Assembly: GCA_013001885.1 (NCBI GenBank)
Contig: JABDLD010000054.1
Coordinates: 1-64,000, forward strand
Direction of reading: 5' to 3'
DNA length: 64,000 nucleotides
Source of the DNA: Lysobacterales bacterium
Lineage (GTDB): Bacteria; Pseudomonadota; Gammaproteobacteria; Xanthomonadales; SZUA-36
A program made the translations under genes and the position numbers. The notes beneath the pieces are model-generated. The model ran no database searches. It saw nothing but the letters and a program-made list of their open reading frames with translations, and was not told where the DNA came from. Shown here piece after piece: positions 17,612-26,795 of this stretch; position 1 is the first letter of the stretch; the number at the start of each line of letters is the position of its first letter.

Positions 17612-18451
17612 ATGAAACTACCGCGCATCCGTACGATCCTTCTGGTCCCGCTCGTCCTGTTTACGCTTTTTTACTTGGCCGGGGTCGTTATTGTTGCGAC
17701 CGACGATCGTTCGGTTGAAGCGCTCAAGGAACCGGCAGCAAGTCATCGGGTCATCGCATTATTTGGCGCAAGCGGAACAGCTGGCGACGGAATTCTCAAG
17801 GCTGCTCTGGCCGATCCCGATATCGGGAAGATTCATGTTATTACCCGCCGCGCGACTCCACGAATCGAACAAGGCATGGCTGCGGGGAAAGTCATAATGA
17901 CCCTGCACATGGATTACCTGGATTACGCAGACATCCATGAACAAATCTCAGAAGTTGATACCGTTTACTGGGCGATAGGCATCAGCTCTATCGGTGCCGA
18001 TGAAGAAACCTATGGCAGGATTCACGTCGATTTTCCAATGCAGTTCATAAAGGAATGGACTTCTGTCAACAGCAGCGCTGATCTGTCGTTTCATTTCATC
18101 AGTTCCAGCGATATTTCAGAGGACTCACGTGCGATGTGGGCGCGGGAGAAAGTACGTGCAGAGAAGTCCCTGTTTGGATTTGCTGATGGAACGAATCTTC
18201 GCGTCATTGCCTACCGGCCAGACTATATCGGGCCGACAGAAGAAGAAGCGCACATTGGACAGAATCTGCTTTACTGGTTTTTTCGGCCCGTTGGTGCTGC
18301 AGTGAGGGCAACGGAAATCGGTCGTGCAATGATTGAACTAACGGCTCGCGGATCGAGTTTCCAAAACGGCACAAAAGTAAGTACATCCGGCATCGTTCGA
18401 TATAGTGACGCGTATGAGCAGCGGAAATCCTCCGTGACTAGAGACAATTAG
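17612..18451 (+). CDS. membrane-anchored NAD(P)-binding protein (atypical SDR)
   Basis: 279 residues. A single N-terminal membrane helix (about 8-30, TILLVPLVLFTLFYLAGVVIV) is followed by a Rossmann domain starting at VIALFGASGTAGDGILKAAL (about 47-66). Later blocks YWAIGIS (about 118), FHFISSSDIS and LRVIAYRPDYIGP fit the atypical SDR group of NAD(P)-binding proteins that lack the YxxxK pair. An N-terminal anchor on this fold is uncommon, and the start is well supported because the helix begins right after MKLPRIR. A second anchored Rossmann enzyme is encoded nearby at 19326. Function is unknown. Confidence 0.75.
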   Translation: MKLPRIRTILLVPLVLFTLFYLAGVVIVATDDRSVEALKEPAASHRVIALFGASGTAGDGILKAALADPDIGKIHVITRRATPRIEQGMAAGKVIMTLHMDYLDYADIHEQISEVDTVYWAIGISSIGADEETYGRIHVDFPMQFIKEWTSVNSSADLSFHFISSSDISEDSRAMWAREKVRAEKSLFGFADGTNLRVIAYRPDYIGPTEEEAHIGQNLLYWFFRPVGAAVRATEIGRAMIELTARGSSFQNGTKVSTSGIVRYSDAYEQRKSSVTRDN

Positions 18452-18530
18452 AATCAGCAGCCTGATAGCAGAATCAAAACCAACTTGTTTTTCAGGCCTG
18501 GTAAGTTCACCTAACGGCCAATTGCCAAAC

Positions 18531-19031
18531 TTAGTTAAGGTGTTCACGCATAGCGCGCCGAATAAAAGTCCGAGCCGTCGTATATTGCCTTGCTGTGTTA
18601 ATTGAGATCCACCGCGACACCGGGTATTTTCCGGCCCACTCAAAGGTACCAGCGTCGAGCAGTTCGTGATCGTCCAATGATTCGATAGTGGCGATCACGC
18701 GCTCGAATCCGTTTTCCAGTCTATGTCGGATGGATCGATAGGACTCTCGTTTGCTTTTCTTGACTACATCGGCATTTAGCCTCGGCGTCTCTTTCCAGCG
18801 ATACCCCTGCGCTGGCGTAACTGGATAATCACCTCGCTGGCCAGTTTCGATCCAGTTGATGAGGTTTTCCGTCCACCATGCACGGACAGCCAACAGGTCT
18901 TTCACGCTCCAGTCGTCGATGCAGTGAATATTCCCTAACCTCGGGCCAGCTGAATCGAGATCAGCCCGCAACTTCTCAAAAGTCGAGCGAACATAATCGG
19001 TCAATTCAGCGCGAGTGGTTGGGATCGGCAT
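18531..19031 (-). CDS. ClbS/DfsB-family four-helix-bundle protein
   Basis: 166 residues starting MPIPTTRAELTDYVRSTFEKLRADLD, the family hallmark (P-x-x-K/R-x-E-L at the N-terminus). It has the conserved WSVKDLLAVRAWW block (about 41-53), helices around 95-125, and a C-terminal GKYPVSRWISINTARQY. Members are DinB-like four-helix bundles. ClbS of the colibactin cluster hydrolyses the genotoxin and DfsB is tied to difficidin production, but most chromosomal homologues have no known role. No biosynthetic cluster is seen here, so a specific function is not implied. Confidence 0.85.
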   Translation of the reverse strand: MPIPTTRAELTDYVRSTFEKLRADLDSAGPRLGNIHCIDDWSVKDLLAVRAWWTENLINWIETGQRGDYPVTPAQGYRWKETPRLNADVVKKSKRESYRSIRHRLENGFERVIATIESLDDHELLDAGTFEWAGKYPVSRWISINTARQYTTARTFIRRAMREHLN

Positions 19032-19130
19032 TGAAGCCTGTTCGTCGTTCAGAAATAAAATTCAACCGCCTCATTATAGTTCTTGTGCATCAGCGGCGAA
19101 AAGCATTCGAGAAAACTGATTAATGTGGTA

Positions 19131-19262
19131 AATGTCCGCTTTGGGTTGATCTCGGAGATTACAGGGTAACAAGCGACTTGTTCCGCTAACCATCAGATAG
19201 CGGAATAACATCAGACGCCAAGTCCAGGGTGTATGACTTCGGCTATCGGCCAAAAACGGAAG
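19131..19262 (+). repeat. family A repeat, copy A4
   Basis: Starts aatgtccgctttgggttgat, so a B-like core leads into the A head. Then come ttccgctaaccatcagatag, cggaataacatcagacgcca and gtatgacttcggctatcggc, ending in caaaaacgga. The rest of 19032-19325 is empty of genes. Confidence 0.85.
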
Positions 19263-19325
19263 TTGGGGCAAAGTCAGAATCTTGACTAGCAAGTTTTTAC
19301 TCTGACCCCAAATATCAAATATTGC

Positions 19326-20429
19326 TCATTTAACAGTAACGATAATCTTACCTCTGGCACGACCGGTCTCTGAATATGCAACGGCATCAGCAGTTTCAGC
19401 CAGAGGGTAGCTTTTATCCAGCACCGGGGTCAGCTTACCCTCTTCCATCATTTTCGCCAGAATCTCAATATCTTTCTGGTTCATTGTCGCAACAAAACCA
19501 ACAATCTCGGGATCAGTTATGGGGTTGATAAAGATGGTCTGAATTGGTTTGATCAGCGGACCGATCCAGTTGCCCTTATCAATACTGCCCACATTCACAA
19601 GACGTCCTGTTGGTTTGAGGACATCGGCATTTTTAGTAAGCGAGTGATTGCCGACCATATCAATGACCAGATCGTATTTAATATCCTGTGTGGTGTAGTC
19701 GTCCTTTTTGTAATCAATCACGCGATCAGCACCGATACCGAGAACCATGGCGACATTGCGGGTACTGTTCACAGCGGTCACATCCGCGCCATAGTATTTG
19801 GCAATCTGCACCGCATAAGTACCTACGCCACCGGAGGCACCGTTGATCAGTACTTTCTCACCGGCCTCAACTTCGCCCATATTTCTGAGCGCCTGAAGTG
19901 CAGTAATTGCAGCAATCGGTACAGCAGCAGCCTGCTCATAGGTCATGTTCGCCGGTATTTGAGCAATAGCTTTGGTTTCAGGCATGGTCAGGTACTCACC
20001 GAAAGCACCGCTGCGACCACCGAAGACACTGTCACCGACTTTGAACTTGGTGACGTCTTTACCAACCGCTTCTACGACACCGGCGAAATCAACCCCCATG
20101 GTCTGGCGATTCGGGGCACCAATACCGGATATCAGACGCATCACATAAGGTGCACCGCGCATGTAGTGCCAATCCAGCGGGTTCACACCAGCGGCATGAA
20201 CCTTTACGAGCACTTCGTCATCAAGGGGCGTAGGCTTTGCAACATTTACATACTCGAGTACTTCCGGGCCACCATAGCAACGGTAAATCACCGCCTTCAT
20301 GGTGTTCTTTGAGGCAGTTGCTGCAGCAGGTTCACAATCTTCAGTGTAGCCAATGGCGATGGCCACCGAACCAATCAGCAGAACAAACACAGCGAGAATG
20401 CTGTTTAAAATTTTATAGCGAAGCTTCAT
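19326..20429 (-). CDS. membrane-anchored zinc-type alcohol dehydrogenase-like / quinone oxidoreductase (MDR)
   Basis: 367 residues from the ATG at 20429, which has aagga before it. An N-terminal helix (about 7-27) anchors or exports the protein and is followed by a low-complexity TEDCEPAAATASKN linker. The medium-chain dehydrogenase/reductase domain begins at KAVIYRCYGGPEVLEY (about 45), with GVDFAGVVEAVG (about 110-121) and the NAD(P) motif NGASGGVGTYAVQIAKYYGA (about 196-215). There is no clear catalytic zinc set (no GHE), which puts it in the quinone-oxidoreductase-like branch. A membrane segment before this fold is unusual and could mean the enzyme works at the membrane or outside it, where NADPH is absent. 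Confidence 0.85.
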   Translation of the reverse strand: MKLRYKILNSILAVFVLLIGSVAIAIGYTEDCEPAAATASKNTMKAVIYRCYGGPEVLEYVNVAKPTPLDDEVLVKVHAAGVNPLDWHYMRGAPYVMRLISGIGAPNRQTMGVDFAGVVEAVGKDVTKFKVGDSVFGGRSGAFGEYLTMPETKAIAQIPANMTYEQAAAVPIAAITALQALRNMGEVEAGEKVLINGASGGVGTYAVQIAKYYGADVTAVNSTRNVAMVLGIGADRVIDYKKDDYTTQDIKYDLVIDMVGNHSLTKNADVLKPTGRLVNVGSIDKGNWIGPLIKPIQTIFINPITDPEIVGFVATMNQKDIEILAKMMEEGKLTPVLDKSYPLAETADAVAYSETGRARGKIIVTVK

Positions 20430-20531
20430 TGTAGTGTCCTTATGAGAAAGCAATTTGTTGATACGCGCGAAGGAAGCAAAAGCTGCGCCACAGCCGGATG
20501 ATTCAAGCTCGCGTCGGTGAGCTCCCAAATA

Positions 20532-20650
20532 GCGTCGTTAGCGGAGATCAGCGTCCCTTACAGGTGGACTTCCGCTATCAGGCGCAGAGCAGAATCCCCC
20601 AAGACGTTTATCTCAGCGGAGTTTAGTTCTCAGTTCGGCCAGGAACGGCG
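20532..20650 (+). repeat. family B repeat
   Basis: Left end gcgtcgttagcggagatcag, middle ttccgctatcaggcgcagag cagaatcccc, right end gtttagttctcagttcggcc then aggaacgg. It lies in the 294-bp gap between the genes starting at 20429 and ending at 20724. Confidence 0.7.
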
Positions 20651-20723
20651 ATAATTAATCGCCACGATACTGAGTATTGATCACGATCTCTACCTTGTTT
20701 TTGTCGAGCCGGAAGGGGTTTAA

Positions 20724-21203
20724 TCAGTCATCGCGTAATGAAATGAAAAACATCAATACCGCGCAAACGGTTCCGTAACGAAATGCTCCATTTACCGATC
20801 CAAGGCCAATATCGGTCTGCCACATGTTGAAATACATCTCGCCCAGCACGATAAAGAATCCGTACCAGACGAGTACCCCAATGGCACCGCCTGCAATTGC
20901 AAATGTCTTGGCGTTCTGAAACTCAGATGAAACTGCTGACCTAGTCCCAAACAGCTTGACAGCACCAATGATCCCAAGGACGCCAGCGGCAAGTTCACCC
21001 GCCATTATGACTAGCAGACCAAGCCATCCCTGCCAGCCAGCCGCAAATGTAGGGCCAATAATTTCGTAGTACGGTTGCTCAGGCGCAGAAATGACCGCTG
21101 CTACGAATGACTGTGCGCTCAAAATGTTGAAGAGATTATTTAAGAATGCCAGAAATCCTATCAGACCAATAAACAGGGCGGCAAAAATTTTGAGATAACG
21201 CAT
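20724..21203 (-). CDS. DUF2165-family small integral membrane protein
   Basis: 159 residues with four predicted membrane helices (about 4-26, 58-82, 100-125 and 135-153). The family pattern is present: an early FLAFLNNLFN after the first helix, an extracytoplasmic loop with FVAAVISAP and the PTFAAGWQG segment, and a late GEMYFNMW before the last helix. DUF2165 proteins are found alone in many proteobacteria and have no known activity. The ATG follows gagga at a rather long spacing of about 12 nt. It is probably monocistronic. Confidence 0.8.
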   Translation of the reverse strand: MRYLKIFAALFIGLIGFLAFLNNLFNILSAQSFVAAVISAPEQPYYEIIGPTFAAGWQGWLGLLVIMAGELAAGVLGIIGAVKLFGTRSAVSSEFQNAKTFAIAGGAIGVLVWYGFFIVLGEMYFNMWQTDIGLGSVNGAFRYGTVCAVLMFFISLRDD

Positions 21204-21323
21204 TTTTGTGGTGATTCCTCCACGCTCGTTTCACTAAAGCATAGCACTTGAAACACCATCGACCTTTTGAATCACAGATTAGCCATTAATTTCCAGTCGG
21301 TAAGTATTCAGCTAATTTTGGAA

Positions 21324-21452
21324 TTTCCGAAAAGGGTCGATCTCGGAGATTATGGGGTAGCAAGCGACTGGTTCCGCTAACCGCCAGATAGCGGAATAAC
21401 ATCAGGCGCCAAATCCAGGTTGAATGACTTCGGCTAACGGCCAGGAGCGGAA
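21324..21452 (+). repeat. family A repeat, copy A5 (typical full-length copy)
   Basis: A good reference copy: head atttccgaaaagggtcgatc, then tcggagattatggggtagca agcgactgg, palindrome ttccgctaaccgccagatag cggaa, then taacatcaggcgccaaatcc, and tail gacttcggctaacggccagg agcgg. The central arms ttccgcta and tagcggaa pair perfectly around accgccaga-type loops. Confidence 0.88.
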
Positions 21453-21458
21453 CATGTG

Positions 21459-21487
21459 TAAAAAAAGCCCCGCACGAATGGCGGGGC
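21459..21487 (-). terminator. rho-independent terminator
   Basis: Perfect 7-bp GC stem (gccccgc / gcggggc, 21467-21473 and 21481-21487) with a 7-nt loop. On the - strand it is followed by a run of seven T. It lies 22 bp beyond the stop of the gene ending at 21510. This is the strongest terminator in the window. Confidence 0.88.
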
Positions 21488-21509
21488 AGATGAGGAACAA
21501 TTAAGCCAG

Positions 21510-22058
21510 TTACGGCAGATCAACGTGCATCCGGAAACCGTAGTGGTTGGGGAAATCCATCGGATCGAGGATCGGGTCGTCGGAAAACGGGTCGGCATTA
21601 GGTGCGTAGATTTGAAGGGTCGTGTTTTCGAGGAACATGACATCACAACCTTCCAGGATAGTTTCCGTCCCCGACAATTTGCTGATGTACAGTGCGTCAC
21701 CGTTACTGTCGACGGCAAATCCAATCACGGTGTACGCGAATGTGTTGCCACCGGTTCGTTCCCAGACACCACGCAATTGGCTCGAGTTCACTGCAGGGAA
21801 AGCACCCTCAAGCGTGAAATCGAAACCGGGGACGTCGAGTACGTTGATTCCATGCGAGGCATTCTGGCCAGTCGGTGAAGCCATCCACCATGCACCGGAA
21901 TCGCTGTATCCGATCCAGCTGCCATTCAATTTGCAGCCATGACCATTGTCGGCAGCTACCGGAACGGGCGCTATTAACAGCAGAATCACAGCGACAAAAA
22001 TGAAAAATCGCAGAAAACCGCAGACATCACTGCGGTTGGAATAAATTGAACGTTTCAT
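21510..22058 (-). CDS. exported protein of unknown function, possibly lipocalin-like
   Basis: 182 residues from the ATG at 22058, chosen for its good ggagg site. The open frame to 22100 adds 14 unlikely residues. A signal peptide (about 15-36, FFIFVAVILLLIAPVPVAA) precedes a mature domain that begins with CKLNGSWIGYSDSG. It continues with repeated beta-strand-like segments (RGVWERTGGNTFAYTVIGFAVDSNG) and ends NHYGFRMHVDLP. Two cysteines could form a disulfide. The 'nGSW.G...' opening and regular strands hint at a small beta-barrel such as a lipocalin fold, but that is a guess. It is followed by a strong terminator. Confidence 0.7.
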   Translation of the reverse strand: MKRSIYSNRSDVCGFLRFFIFVAVILLLIAPVPVAADNGHGCKLNGSWIGYSDSGAWWMASPTGQNASHGINVLDVPGFDFTLEGAFPAVNSSQLRGVWERTGGNTFAYTVIGFAVDSNGDALYISKLSGTETILEGCDVMFLENTTLQIYAPNADPFSDDPILDPMDFPNHYGFRMHVDLP

Positions 22059-22256
22059 GATCAAACCTCCATTAAGGCGGGCCATCGACCCGCCAGTCAA
22101 CGTGAACCGCTTCTGAATCGGGAGGTTTTTCGCTTCTTGGGCGCAGATTGTTGTTGATAATCTAGCGATGGAGTAGCGGACGACACCGCAAACTCAATTA
22201 TATAAAAATAGTTACCAAATTGCGATTTAATGCAAAGAAGATAATCTATTCAGAGT

Positions 22257-22380
22257 TCGCCTTTGGGTCGATCTCGAAGATTATGGGGTAGCAAGCGACT
22301 GGTTCCGCTAACCGCCAGATAGCGGAATAACATCAGGCGCTAATTTCAGAGTGTATGACTTCGGCTTTCGGCCAGGAGCA
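22257..22380 (+). repeat. family A repeat, copy A6
   Basis: Head tcgcctttgggtcgatctcg, then ttatggggtagcaagcgact ggttccgctaaccgccagat, and tail gtatgacttcggctttcggc caggagc. The 22059-22506 gap otherwise carries no supported gene; an A/T-rich stretch at 22196-22250 could hold a promoter. Confidence 0.85.
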
Positions 22381-22506
22381 AGGCCGTCCTCAATCCTAAC
22401 TTCGCCGTCTTTCCGGGTTTGCCCTTTCGATCACTGAACATCTTGGTGTTTGGGCCGAGTTGGATATACTGCATTCTGATTTGATACTCAGTTTCGGGTA
22501 AGTGTA

Positions 22507-23064
22507 ATGAGCATTTTCGAGTTTTTAATGGTTTTGGTTTCGATCATCATTGGCCTTGGAATTGCAGAAATTCTTCGCGGCGTCGCCCGCCATATTCGGA
22601 ATCGTGACTCCGTGTCTTCCTACTGGGTTCATTCTGTCGCGGTGGTTTTTGTATTTTTGGCATTGCTTCAGCAATGGTGGGAAATCTGGGGACTTAAGGA
22701 ATATCTGGATTGGACATTCTTTGGTCTGCTTATGATGCTAAGTGGACCAACCGGGCTATTCCTCATCGCCTACCTATTGTTTCCTCAGCCCATCCACGGT
22801 ACCGATTTCCGGGATTACTATTTTGGCCAGATGCGCCCCGTTTGGTGGATTGCCGTATTGACCGTCACGTTGGCCACTCTATTCAGACCGGTTGTTTTTG
22901 GAAACGCCTTATTCATCGTCGATAACGCGACATCGTTCCTGGGATTTGTCGGCTTTATCCTTCTGGCGCTTTTCCAGAACCGCCTGCTGCATGCCCTATT
23001 GTTACCCTTCTTTCTGGTATCGCTCTTGTGGGATATCCTGGCAATGTCCTTTCAAATATCCTGA
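22507..23064 (+). CDS. multi-pass membrane protein of unknown function
   Basis: 185 residues with about six membrane helices (roughly 3-23, 41-58, 70-92, 110-127, 135-152 and 160-180). It opens MSIFEFLMVLVSIIIGLGIAEILRG, an arrangement seen in a group of uncharacterised bacterial membrane proteins with the same helix followed by a conserved G-L-x-I-x-E. No catalytic residues stand out. It has a weak ribosome-binding site and stands alone between repeats. I cannot name a function. Confidence 0.7.
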   Translation: MSIFEFLMVLVSIIIGLGIAEILRGVARHIRNRDSVSSYWVHSVAVVFVFLALLQQWWEIWGLKEYLDWTFFGLLMMLSGPTGLFLIAYLLFPQPIHGTDFRDYYFGQMRPVWWIAVLTVTLATLFRPVVFGNALFIVDNATSFLGFVGFILLALFQNRLLHALLLPFFLVSLLWDILAMSFQIS

Positions 23065-23168
23065 CGATTATCGAAGGTCCAGCAGGTGCCGTGAAAATCT
23101 GCGGGACGCAAGACAGGAACTGCGAGGCGGCAAAAAATAGTCCAATCAAGACCTGGCGCAATTTGGAG

Positions 23169-23268
23169 TAGTTGTTCGCCGGCTCAGTTCCGCTTTAAAG
23201 CGATCAGCGGAACCTATTCAGATGCTTATATCTGCAACCATTTGTTCTCAGTTCGGCGAGGAGCGGAA
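23169..23268 (+). repeat. family B repeat, diverged
   Basis: ttccgctttaaagcgatcag cggaacctattcaga followed by tttgttctcagttcggcgag gagcgg. It shares its middle with the copy at 17463 and its tail with the other B copies. Confidence 0.65.
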
Positions 23269-23408
23269 GTTGAGGCCAGATGAGCCCCGCTCGGTCTGGC
23301 GTCGGAAAAAGGAGCGCTATCCCGGTCGCACGAGAGTCAGATTCTGACGACTGTTGCTGGCTCTGCGAGAGCAGTAGAGCTTCTTCGGATAAGCTATCAT
23401 CACCTGCC

Positions 23409-24158
23409 ATGACATCCTGCAAGAATTGTGACACGCCGCTCGAAGCCCGCTACTGTCCGCAGTGTGGACAAAGGGACATCGACCTCGATCGACCGCTACC
23501 GGAACTGCTCAGGGAAGCTCTGCGCGAGACCTTCGATGTCGACGGACGCGCGGCCCATACCTTATGGACGCTGATCCGCCGGCCCGGCTTACTCACTAGC
23601 GAATATCTGGCGGGGCGACGCAGGCGTTACTCCTCGCCGTTTCGGCTGTACCTGATCATCAGCTTATTATTCTTTGTGTTAACTGCCTGGGTCGCGGGAC
23701 AGGGTATTTTGCTTGATGAAGGCCAGACGCTGGAGGTTGACGCCCCTGGCCAGGCGCGCCTGTTCGCCGATTATGTTCCGCGGCTGATGTTCATCTTGTT
23801 ACCGGTGTTCGCACTGTTCCTCAAAGTGGCTTTTCGACAAAGACTGTACTTCGATCACTTGATACATGCGCTACATCTTCACAGCGCCCTGTTCATCGTC
23901 CTTATGGTGATGCTGCCCCTGGAGCGAGTCGCCGCCCAGTCCGTCGTGGCAATGATCACTCAACTGGTCTTGTTCGCATACCTGTTGACCATCTTCGTCA
24001 TCTCCGTTCGACACGTCTACCGAGTCAGCTGGCCCATGGCCACGATCAAATCCTTCGGCATCATGATCGGCTACATGGCGCTGGTCGCGGCAGCTTTCGA
24101 ATATGCAAGTCAATTCATTATGCCGGATTCGGCCAGGCTGCCTTTCCTCACTGACTGA
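23409..24158 (+). CDS. DUF3667-family zinc-ribbon membrane protein
   Basis: 249 residues from the ATG at 23409, which begins MTSCKNCDTPLEARYCPQCGQRD. This is an N-terminal zinc ribbon with Cys4, Cys7, Cys16 and Cys19. It is followed by the family block TLWTLIRRPGLLTSEYLAGRRRRYSSPFRLYL (about 50-82) and then four to five membrane helices. This is the DUF3667 layout, whose role is not known. The longer open frame to 23280 adds residues without a good start, and the zinc ribbon normally sits at the very N-terminus, so the shorter form is preferred. The extracytoplasmic loop after the first helix is acidic. Confidence 0.85.
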   Translation: MTSCKNCDTPLEARYCPQCGQRDIDLDRPLPELLREALRETFDVDGRAAHTLWTLIRRPGLLTSEYLAGRRRRYSSPFRLYLIISLLFFVLTAWVAGQGILLDEGQTLEVDAPGQARLFADYVPRLMFILLPVFALFLKVAFRQRLYFDHLIHALHLHSALFIVLMVMLPLERVAAQSVVAMITQLVLFAYLLTIFVISVRHVYRVSWPMATIKSFGIMIGYMALVAAAFEYASQFIMPDSARLPFLTD

Positions 24159-24185
24159 TCGACTGAAAGTCTCTTGAATGGTGTG

Positions 24186-24313
24186 TGCTTCCGCTTCGGG
24201 TCGGTAGCGGTCCTTCTGAATTTGACGAGGCTCTCTTCCGCTTCGGAGCAGATAGCAGAATTCCCCTGGACGAAAATCTCAAGGGAGTTTAGTTCTCAGT
24301 TCGGCCAGGAAGA
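24186..24313 (+). repeat. family B repeat
   Basis: Clear core gcttccgcttcgggtcggta gcggtcc (ccgct pairs with agcgg). Then come ttccgcttcggagcagatag cagaattcccctgg and the tail gtttagttctcagttcggcc aggaag. It ends about 30 bp before the start of the TPR gene at 24343. Confidence 0.75.
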
Positions 24314-24342
24314 GAACATCCAAGCTAGCTATCTGCTAAATT

Positions 24343-26577
24343 ATGTGCATGTCGTTTCTGGCTGAGCTCAAACGGCGCAACGTCGTTCGCGTCGGCATCG
24401 CGTATGCGGTAACCGCTTGGGTATTACTCCAGGTGCTCGACGTCGTCGGCGAAATTCTGGAGTTGCCGGCCTGGGGAGGCAAACTACTTCTGGCCATAAT
24501 TGTGGCGGGTTTCTTCGTGACCTTGTTTGTGGCTTGGGCTTTCGAGCTGACACCTGAGGGGCTCAAGCGGGAAAAGGATGTCGACCGGGACCAATCGATG
24601 ACGCGCCAGACCGGCAAGAGGCTCGATCGTTGGGTAATCGTAATATTGGCCATTTCACTTACCTTCTTCGCATTCGACAAATTTGTACTAGAACCGGTGC
24701 GTGATGCGGAGCTGGTGAATAAAACCATAGAGGGTGCCAAACAGGATGCTTTGAAGGATAGGCAGGACAACTCAGTTGCCGTACTTCCTTTTGCCAACAT
24801 GTCTGGCGACGTGGCCAACGAGTTTTTTTCTGACGGCATTGCCGAAGAAATTCTGAATGTGCTCGCACAGATTCCCCGCTTGCAGGTCACCGCGCGCTCA
24901 TCTTCATTCGCTTTCAGGAACAGCGATTTGCCCCTGTCCCAGGTGGCAGATCAATTGGCTGTGAACAGCATTCTCGAAGGTAGCGTAAGAAAGGACAATG
25001 ACCGCATTCGTATCTCAGTTCAGCTGATCGACGCTGAGAATGATGTGATGCTCTGGTCCGAGACCTACGAACGTTCGTTTGACAATCTGTTTGCGGTGCA
25101 GGAAGAAATCGCGCTTTCTGTTGCCAGTACGCTAAAGATTTCCCTCGATATAGAGGAGACTGAGACATTTCAAACCCAGCATCGTTTGGCACCCAGGAAA
25201 CAAGAGGCTCACGCTGCATACCTTCGCGGGCGGTATCTTTTGGCGCAGCGAACCGGTCGCGCCCTGGGGAACGCGGTTGAGGCCTTCGAGCAAGCACTGG
25301 CAATAGAGCCGGATTACGCGGAGGCTAGGGCTCAACTCGCTATTACCTACTTGCTGTTGAGCCGTAGGAGCTACGGGGATTTAACTCAAGCAGAGGCCCT
25401 CAGCCATGCCACTCCTCACGCTGAAGAGGCGATGCGGCTAGCACCTGGCAACGCCGAATCCCATGCAGCAAGCGGCATGGTCTACTGGCGGCTAGGCCAA
25501 TCGAAGCTCGCGGAGAAGCATTTTCTCAAGGCACTCAGAATCAACCCAAACTTTGCCATTGTTTATCACTGGCTTTCCATGCTTCAGCAACGAGACCTGG
25601 GAAAGCATGAAGCTTCTATGGAATCTTCAAATCTGGCTCGTCGACTGGACCCGGTATCGATACCCGTCCTTTCCCTCCGCATAACGATGCTAGCGGCGCG
25701 GGGCCTGTTCGATCTGGCTACCAAAGAGTTGGAAAGCCTCAAGTCCATCTCTCCCGCGACCTACCACCGTGCTCGCGCCGGTTATGAATGGTTCCATGGG
25801 GCATGGGGCAATGTCGTTCTGGGTAACCTGGATGCCCTGATGGTCGACCCCGAGGCAACACGCGCCATATTTCCGATCAAGGCGAGTCTTGTCTGGCTCG
25901 GACTGGAAAGAGAGGTAGTGTCATTAGGGCCCGTGACTCGCATATCCACACTTCGTATGTTGGGCCGTACCGAGGAAGCAGTCCGAAGAGCCGAGGAAAA
26001 TATGCTGGAAGACACGCAATCCGTGTGGGCCCATCGGAGCCTCGCCCGCGCCCTATACACTCATGGGGATATCCAACAAGCTGCACAGATAATTGAGAGA
26101 CTCTGGGACAAGTCGGAGGGTCGCGTGGCACTGATCACTCCACATTTCTTTTCATTACGCGATATTTTGGCGTTATATGAAGCCCGCACCTTGGCGGGAG
26201 ATTTACCCGGTTCAGATGAACTACTCCACGCCATCCATACCGAGGTTGAAAACGCGCGTGGTGCGGGAATTAAGGTAACTGGAACCTTGCGAAGTCTTGA
26301 CTTCAGCGAAGGAATCGCAATGTATCTCGGCGGCAGGAAAGCCGAAGGGCTGCTCTTGATCCGTAAGGCGGTTGAGGATGGCTACTATATCAGGGGTCGA
26401 GACCAGGGATTTTATTCGGGCGATCTTTTTGAAGACCCAGAATTTGGTGCCATTCTTGAGATTCACCGAGCTAACCAGGCACGAGAGCGTACCCGCCTGC
26501 TTGCTGTCGTTTGTTACGACAATCCTTATGAATCTCTATGGCGCCCGTCCGAGGAAACCTGCGCCGAGGTTAAATAA
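24343..26577 (+). CDS. TolB-like/TPR membrane protein (paralogue 2)
   Basis: 744 residues, the longest of the four paralogues. It opens MCMSFLAELKRRNVVRVGIAYA, followed by two membrane helices, FELTPEGLKREKD, and a third helix at about 88-108. The TolB-like domain follows (about 138-265: NSVAVLPFANMSGD, SDGIAEEILNVLAQI, ILEGSVRK and WSETYER), then at least eight TPR-like helical pairs. The C-terminal tail ends with several hydrophobic and cysteine-containing residues (VVCYDNPYESLW). The ATG at 24349 is an equally good start. Like its paralogues it has no obvious operon partner. The role is unknown. Confidence 0.8.
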   Translation: MCMSFLAELKRRNVVRVGIAYAVTAWVLLQVLDVVGEILELPAWGGKLLLAIIVAGFFVTLFVAWAFELTPEGLKREKDVDRDQSMTRQTGKRLDRWVIVILAISLTFFAFDKFVLEPVRDAELVNKTIEGAKQDALKDRQDNSVAVLPFANMSGDVANEFFSDGIAEEILNVLAQIPRLQVTARSSSFAFRNSDLPLSQVADQLAVNSILEGSVRKDNDRIRISVQLIDAENDVMLWSETYERSFDNLFAVQEEIALSVASTLKISLDIEETETFQTQHRLAPRKQEAHAAYLRGRYLLAQRTGRALGNAVEAFEQALAIEPDYAEARAQLAITYLLLSRRSYGDLTQAEALSHATPHAEEAMRLAPGNAESHAASGMVYWRLGQSKLAEKHFLKALRINPNFAIVYHWLSMLQQRDLGKHEASMESSNLARRLDPVSIPVLSLRITMLAARGLFDLATKELESLKSISPATYHRARAGYEWFHGAWGNVVLGNLDALMVDPEATRAIFPIKASLVWLGLEREVVSLGPVTRISTLRMLGRTEEAVRRAEENMLEDTQSVWAHRSLARALYTHGDIQQAAQIIERLWDKSEGRVALITPHFFSLRDILALYEARTLAGDLPGSDELLHAIHTEVENARGAGIKVTGTLRSLDFSEGIAMYLGGRKAEGLLLIRKAVEDGYYIRGRDQGFYSGDLFEDPEFGAILEIHRANQARERTRLLAVVCYDNPYESLWRPSEETCAEVK

Positions 26578-26617
26578 CTCCGGAAGAGCTGCCGTTCGAC
26601 GGCTATAAATCACCATC

Positions 26618-26755
26618 TGAAATGCACGCTCCTGGCCGATTCCGGATATTGAAGGCTTCTTGGTGACCAGTTCCGCTGTGGGTCGATCTCGGAGGTCGCC
26701 GTTTCAAACGGTGGGGTTCCGCTACCACCCAGGAAGCAGCCATTGCTTGCGTAAG
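26618..26755 (+). repeat. degenerate mosaic repeat
   Basis: Contains gctcctggccgattccgg (an inverted repeat tail), then ttccgctgtgggtcgatctc ggaggtcgcc, then a short hairpin gccgtttcaaacggtgg, and ends ccacccaggaagcagc. It is a rearranged mixture of the A head and B ends between two genes. Confidence 0.5.
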
Positions 26756-26795
26756 AAACTCATGGCCGTACATAGCTGCAGTCGGCCAACAGCAG

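Noticed and set aside
18531-19031. A colibactin-type self-resistance locus
   Set aside because: The ClbS/DfsB family is widespread without biosynthetic clusters, and no polyketide or peptide synthetase genes are near.
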